From Fructilactobacillus fructivorans (GTDB lineage Bacteria; Bacillota; Bacilli; Lactobacillales; Lactobacillaceae): a stretch of DNA of 64,000 bases. Below are positions 59,932 through 64,000 of the stretch, piece after piece. The stretch spans positions 62,001 to 126,000 of the forward strand of contig NZ_AZDS01000004.1 of the NCBI RefSeq assembly GCF_001434095.1. The letters are read 5' to 3'. Within the stretch, counting starts at the first letter, position 1; every line of letters starts with the position of its first letter. The notes under the pieces were generated by a model, which had not been told where the DNA came from, did no database searches, and saw only the letters and a program-made list of their open reading frames with translations. The position numbers and the translations under genes are program-made.

Positions 59932-60813
59932 ATGAAGAACTGGAAATATCAATTAATTGTACCTAACATAGCCGAAACCACCGTTCGTGAATATTTACAC
60001 GAATATCTCCTTATTCCTAAGCATCTAATCTTTTCCCTTAGAAAAGCTCAGCGGGTTCTGGTCAACGGCAGTTATCGTCCCATGAACTTTCCGATCCACA
60101 CTGGTGATCGGGTCATGCTCGATTTTATCCCTGCGGATTTCCAAACTCCCTTTCCGCATGTTATTCCCGATGCGACGAAGCCACTAAAAGTGGCGTACGA
60201 AAATGAGGATCTGCTGATCGTCAACAAAAATCGGGGTGACAAGACCCACGCTAACCAGCCTGGCGAAGTTGGCACCACGTTAAATCAGGCAGAAAATTAC
60301 CTGCAACCAGCGGCCGATGCCCACATGGTTCATCGGCTGGATCAGCAAACCAGCGGAGCTCTCATCATTGGGAAGAATCCGGCGGTGGTTCCGATCCTCG
60401 TGCGCATGATTAAGGATAAAACCGTTAAACGGACCTATCTTGCTTGGGTTCATGGCAGGTTAAACCAGCCAACTGGAGTGATTAATGACCCGATTGGACG
60501 CGATCCTAATGATCGGCGTAAACGGAAAATTAATGGAGTTCACGCCCAGTCTGCCCTTACCAACTATCGTGTAGTTCAAAGTGGAACGACCTCTACCCTA
60601 GTTTCCCTCCAACTACAGACCGGACGAACGCACCAGATTCGGGTGCACCTGGCATCCATTGGACATCCAATCATTAACGATCCCCTGTACGATCCAAACG
60701 CTCAGCCTGGTCATCCAATGCTTCTTCATTCTTGGAAAATCAAAATGCTAACACCATTTTATTATCAGCCTTTAGCGGTTTCTGCCCCACTGCCACCTAA
60801 ATTTAATATGTAA
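59932..60813 (+). CDS. RluA-family pseudouridine synthase
   Basis: A 293-residue rRNA/tRNA pseudouridine synthase. An S4-like N-terminal part is followed by the catalytic core with the family motif HMVHRLDQQTSGALII (Asp nucleophile near residue 138) and the block QTGRTHQIRVHLASIGHPI near residue 235. Which RNA position it modifies cannot be read. ATG 59932 has GAGGA upstream; a longer frame to 59890 would cross the usp terminator. Confidence 0.93.
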   Translation: MKNWKYQLIVPNIAETTVREYLHEYLLIPKHLIFSLRKAQRVLVNGSYRPMNFPIHTGDRVMLDFIPADFQTPFPHVIPDATKPLKVAYENEDLLIVNKNRGDKTHANQPGEVGTTLNQAENYLQPAADAHMVHRLDQQTSGALIIGKNPAVVPILVRMIKDKTVKRTYLAWVHGRLNQPTGVINDPIGRDPNDRRKRKINGVHAQSALTNYRVVQSGTTSTLVSLQLQTGRTHQIRVHLASIGHPIINDPLYDPNAQPGHPMLLHSWKIKMLTPFYYQPLAVSAPLPPKFNM

Positions 60814-60817
60814 ACAA

Positions 60818-60847
60818 AAAGAGCGAACTCATAAGAGTTCGCTCTTT
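60818..60847. terminator. Bidirectional terminator
   Basis: The 13-base arms AAAGAGCGAACTC and GAGTTCGCTCTTT with a four-base loop, between the convergent RluA-type and phosphoketolase genes. Confidence 0.93.
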
Positions 60848-60868
60848 CTAATTAATTAGTTCAATTAA

Positions 60869-63277
60869 TTATTTTTTAGCTGGTTTTCTAAGTGGTTCCC
60901 ATTTCCAGTTTTCAACTTCTGGCAAGTCAGTACCATACTCTCTGATGTAGTGGTCGTGCTTGTCCAGCATGTTGTTCATGTCTTGGATAAATCCAGTACC
61001 CTTAAGGGCATATTCTGGAATATCAGAAACAACTTCCTTAGACAGGTTGAATCTATCTAATTGGTTCAAGACACGCATGTCAAATGGTGTAGTAATGTCA
61101 CCATTTTCACGGTATCCATGAACGTGAACGTTCTTGTTGTGACGATCGAAGAAGATAGTTCTGATAATGTCTTCGAAACCGTGGAATGCGAATACAACTG
61201 GTTTGTCTTTAGTAAAGAGTTGATCGAATTCCTTGTCGCTAATACCACGAGGGTCTAGTTCAGGGTTACGTAACTTAAGCAAATCAACAACGTTGATGTA
61301 ACGAATCTTCATTTCAGGGAAACGCTTGTGCAAGATTGAAATTGCGGCAAGAGTTTCAAGAGTTGATTCAACACCAGCAGATGCCATAACAACATCAGGT
61401 TCTTCACCATTGTCAGTTGAAGCCCAGTCAATGTAACCGAGACCATTCTTAGCAAGGTTTGAAGCTTCGTCAATGTTAAACCATTGTGGACGTGGGTGCT
61501 TTGAAGTAGTGATCAAGTTAATTCTTTCATAACTATCAAATGCTTCGTTACCTACAGCCAATAATGTGTTTGCATCAGCTGGGAAGTATTCACGGATGAA
61601 CTCAGGTTTCTTCTCAGACAAGTGGGTAATCATACCTGGATCTTGGTGAGTGTAACCATTGTGATCTTGTTGGAATACAGTTGAGGAATCGATGAAGTTC
61701 AATGCAGGGTACTTGTTTCTCCATTCGAGTTCAGAAGCTTTTCTCAACCACTTGAAGTATTGAGTAAGCATTGAATCTACAACTCGACCGAAGGCTTCGT
61801 AAGTTGCGAAGAATCCATGACGACCAGTAAGGGTGTATCCTTCAAGCCAACCTTCATCTTGGTGTTCTGATAATTGTGAATCAATCAAACGGCCATAGTG
61901 AGCCATGTACTCATCATATGGTGGGTTGATGTTTGGCATCCATTGACGACGAGTAACATCGAAGAGGTGCCATAATCTGTTAGACCATGTTTCATCAGGA
62001 CCGAATCCACGGAAGTTATTAGGATTTCTCTTAGTAACATCACGTAGCCATTCTGACCAAACAACCATGTCTTCGTTTTCAGTAGCACCTGGAGTCTTGA
62101 TGTCAAGAGCGTAATCACGGTAGTCAGGTAAGTCTAATGGCTTAGGGTCGATACCACCGTTAGTGATTGGGTTGGTTGACATCCGTTTGTCACCCTTAGG
62201 AGCTAACTCTCTAAGGTATGGCTTTAAAGTACCATTTTCATCAAATGATTCTTCAGGTTTGTAACTCTTCATCCATTCTACGAATTCATCAGCAGTACCC
62301 ATGTCGTTTGCTGATAGTGGAATTGGAACTTGGTGAGCTCTGAATGATCCTTCAATTGGAAGGCCTTCAGCGTTCTTCTTAGGACCAGTCCAGCCCTTAG
62401 GTGAACGGAAGATGATCATTGGCCATTTTGGTTCTGTAGCAGTTTCTGCAGTTTGGTTCTCACGAGCGTTCTTTTGAATTGCTTTAATTTCTTCAATTGA
62501 AGCATCCATAACTTTAGCAAGCTTTTCGTGAGTTTCCATTTGGTCAGTACCGTAAGGCATGTTGGTTTCAACGAAACGAGGCTTCCAGCCCATACCTTCA
62601 AAGTACTTAGTAATGTCTTCGTCAGTCATACGAGCTAAGACAGTTGGGTTAGCAATTTTGTATCCGTTTAAGTTAATGATTGGTAAAACAGCACCATCAG
62701 TAACAGGGTTGATGAACTTACTTGACATCCATGAACCAGCCAAAGGACCAGTTTCTGATTCACCGTCACCGATTTCAACGGCAGCGATAACATCAGGATT
62801 ATCAAAGATTGCACCAACACCATGTGAAAGTGAGTAACCTAATTCTCCACCTTCATGAATGGAACCTGGAGTTTCAGGTGCAGCATGTGATGCAATTCCA
62901 CCAGGGAATGAGAATTGCTTGAATAGTCGAGCCATTCCGGCTTCATCTTGAGAAATTTTTGGATAGATTTCTGAGTAGCTTCCATCCATGTATGAATTAG
63001 AAACCATAACTTGGCCACCGTGACCGGAACCTTCAATATAGAACATATTGAGGTCGTACTTGTTAATGACACGGTTCAAATGGGTGTAAACAAAGTTTTG
63101 TGAGGCAATTGTTCCCCAATGTCCAATTGGCTTAACCTTTACATCTTTAGAAGTCAAAGGCTTCTTAAGCAAAGGATTAGCACGTAAAAATAGCTGACCT
63201 ACTGACAAGTAATTTGCAGTATTCCAGTATTGTTGCATTTTTTCAAAATATGATTTGGAATCATAATCTACTGCCAT
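60869..63277 (-). CDS. xfp: Xylulose-5-phosphate/fructose-6-phosphate phosphoketolase
   Basis: An 802-residue thiamine-diphosphate enzyme, the key step of heterolactic fermentation, yielding acetyl phosphate and glyceraldehyde-3-P (or erythrose-4-P). Blocks typical of phosphoketolases are [53 protein letters not shown], and the TPP motif [14 protein letters not shown] near residue 175. Codon use is strongly biased, as expected of one of the most expressed genes. AAAAGGAG lies about nine bases upstream. Transcribed alone from a strong promoter at about 63390. Confidence 0.97.
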   Translation of the reverse strand: MAVDYDSKSYFEKMQQYWNTANYLSVGQLFLRANPLLKKPLTSKDVKVKPIGHWGTIASQNFVYTHLNRVINKYDLNMFYIEGSGHGGQVMVSNSYMDGSYSEIYPKISQDEAGMARLFKQFSFPGGIASHAAPETPGSIHEGGELGYSLSHGVGAIFDNPDVIAAVEIGDGESETGPLAGSWMSSKFINPVTDGAVLPIINLNGYKIANPTVLARMTDEDITKYFEGMGWKPRFVETNMPYGTDQMETHEKLAKVMDASIEEIKAIQKNARENQTAETATEPKWPMIIFRSPKGWTGPKKNAEGLPIEGSFRAHQVPIPLSANDMGTADEFVEWMKSYKPEESFDENGTLKPYLRELAPKGDKRMSTNPITNGGIDPKPLDLPDYRDYALDIKTPGATENEDMVVWSEWLRDVTKRNPNNFRGFGPDETWSNRLWHLFDVTRRQWMPNINPPYDEYMAHYGRLIDSQLSEHQDEGWLEGYTLTGRHGFFATYEAFGRVVDSMLTQYFKWLRKASELEWRNKYPALNFIDSSTVFQQDHNGYTHQDPGMITHLSEKKPEFIREYFPADANTLLAVGNEAFDSYERINLITTSKHPRPQWFNIDEASNLAKNGLGYIDWASTDNGEEPDVVMASAGVESTLETLAAISILHKRFPEMKIRYINVVDLLKLRNPELDPRGISDKEFDQLFTKDKPVVFAFHGFEDIIRTIFFDRHNKNVHVHGYRENGDITTPFDMRVLNQLDRFNLSKEVVSDIPEYALKGTGFIQDMNNMLDKHDHYIREYGTDLPEVENWKWEPLRKPAKK

Positions 63278-63374
63278 GCTATAACACTCCTTTTAAATAA
63301 TCGTCAGCTCGAAAACGAACTGAATCTAATCTGTTTTTGAAAGCGCCAAACTTATTGGCTTACCTACAACAACT

Positions 63375-63402
63375 ATGATAAAGACTTTTGGTGAAATGTC
63401 AA
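63375..63402 (-). promoter_or_regulatory. Promoter of xfp
   Basis: On the minus strand TTGACA (63402-63397), 16 bases, TATCAT (63380-63375), leaving a 5' leader of roughly 90 bases. AACCAATT occurs at 63401 and again at 63423, 22 bases apart. Confidence 0.7.
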
Positions 63403-63472
63403 CCAATTCGACAATTGATACGAACCAATTTTGAGGCCCCTAAAACCCCCAATTTCAAGCCTTTTTTTGCAA

Positions 63473-63504
63473 GAAAAAAGCCCTCATTTTTGCAATTGAA
63501 GGCT
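63473..63504 (-). terminator. Terminator of the glutamyl-tRNA synthetase gene
   Basis: On the minus strand AGCCTTCA and TGAGGGCT arms (one G-T pair) with a ten-base loop, followed by TTTTTT. Confidence 0.85.
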
Positions 63505-63513
63505 GAAAATATT

Positions 63514-64000
63514 TTATTCAATTCCACGAAGTGCTTTATTAATTAATGCACTAATAACTGATGGTGAAAACAGCCCCATAATTTGGGCAACTTGAGGAGC
63601 TGAAGTATCACCTGTAAAGATGACATTTAATGGGAAGTAAAGTTTCTTACCCTTCATCCCAGTTTCTTTGCCAACTTCGTTTACAATCGGACCATAATCC
63701 AGTCCCTTATTTTGACCATTTTCACTGGCTTCATGAATCTTGTCTTCCAAAGCGTTAAATAATTTTTCCAAATCTTCGTGAGAAAAATCATTTAGTTTTG
63801 AGTAGTCAATGTCCTGGCCCAGGATGTTGTAATAGAAGTCTACGTATTCCATGATCTCAGTCAACTTGAACACACTGTGCTTATAAATATCAATGACATG
63901 TTCAGCGTAGTCATGGAGGTTCGGAATATCATCTTCCTGAATCTTTTTGGCAATTGGGGTCTGACCCTCTTCAACTAGTTCAACCACGCGATCAGCAATC
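63514..64000 (-). CDS. gltX: Glutamyl-tRNA synthetase, C-terminal part (5' end outside window)
   Basis: The frame enters from the right edge without a start and ends at 63514, giving about 161 C-terminal residues. The closing region ETGMKGKKLYFPLNVIFTG followed by DTSAPQVAQIMGLF matches the end of bacterial GltX (KGKxLFxPxRxAxTGxxxGP). The preceding helical part (VFKLTEIMEYVDFYY) fits its anticodon-binding domain. The catalytic domain is not in the window, so the call rests on these blocks. Confidence 0.72.
   Translation of the reverse strand, partial: IADRVVELVEEGQTPIAKKIQEDDIPNLHDYAEHVIDIYKHSVFKLTEIMEYVDFYYNILGQDIDYSKLNDFSHEDLEKLFNALEDKIHEASENGQNKGLDYGPIVNEVGKETGMKGKKLYFPLNVIFTGDTSAPQVAQIMGLFSPSVISALINKALRGIE

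Noticed and set aside
63338-63351. cre site before xfp
   Set aside because: TGAAAGCG matches the left half only; three of the remaining fixed positions differ.
1-64000. CRISPR arrays, insertion sequences, prophage genes, tRNA and rRNA genes
   Set aside because: I looked for regular repeats, transposase frames, integrase or capsid genes and CCA-ended cloverleaf sequences and saw none.

Overview
The window reads as chromosome of a heterofermentative member of the Lactobacillaceae. Phosphoketolase (xfp), a mannitol 2-dehydrogenase of the medium-chain zinc family, pyruvate oxidase and CcpA-type cre sites fit a lactobacillus that uses fructose as an electron sink. Gene content and order (rsmG-parA-parB-DUF951-ychF-DUF1129) are typical of Lactobacillales near the origin. 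The exact genus (a fructilactobacillus or Apilactobacillus relative) is inference only. No rRNA, tRNA, CRISPR array, prophage or insertion sequence is visible.

Layout. 1-4.5 kb: chromosome partitioning and ribosome assembly genes, all on the minus strand. 4.5-7.2 kb: nucleoside hydrolase, a degenerate phosphopentomutase-like protein and an SGNH hydrolase. 7.2-10.7 kb: a cluster of zinc-ribbon and TcaA-like membrane proteins. 11-14.3 kb: small membrane proteins, a YdhK lipoprotein, a glutamine amidotransferase and GtrA. 14.4-20.3 kb: phosphate regulon (an orphan, atypical response regulator, then pstS-pstC-pstA-pstB-pstB-phoU). 20.4-30.7 kb: peptidase, MacB-like ABC protein, mannitol dehydrogenase operon, pyruvate oxidase, FetAB-type transporter and rlmD. 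30.7-36.1 kb: GRP sugar transporter, glycerol kinase, a protein phosphatase, and tyrS behind a T-box. 36.2-43 kb: LysM/Apf cell-wall protein, thioredoxin, TerC, glucosaminidase, CorA-like and MMPL transporters. 42.9-44.6 kb: an MFS exporter preceded by a leader peptide and mutually exclusive hairpins, then a 27-residue hydrophobic peptide gene. 44.6-50 kb: MerR regulator, phosphatase, LTA synthase, a PD-(D/E)XK-like protein and manA. 50-64 kb: flavoprotein reductase, second nucleoside hydrolase, HAD hydrolase, Spx, a nucleotidase-like phosphoesterase, RNase Y, a regulator/methyltransferase pair, a structured intergenic segment, usp, RluA-type pseudouridine synthase, phosphoketolase and the C-terminal end of a glutamyl-tRNA synthetase.

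Nearly every transcription unit ends in a clear Rho-independent hairpin, and convergent pairs share one. Regulatory sites readable by eye include a PhoP-box-like repeat before pstS, cre sites before manA, the GRP transporter and mannitol dehydrogenase, a WalR-type box before the LysM gene, and a tyrosine T-box.

The most unusual items are the apparent translational attenuator of the MFS gene at 44.07-44.34 kb, an Spx protein whose CXXC redox switch is replaced by SXXS, a phosphate response regulator without a kinase and without key receiver residues, a DeoB-fold protein lacking its metal and catalytic residues, and a hairpin-rich segment at 58.23-58.37 kb that may be a structured RNA.
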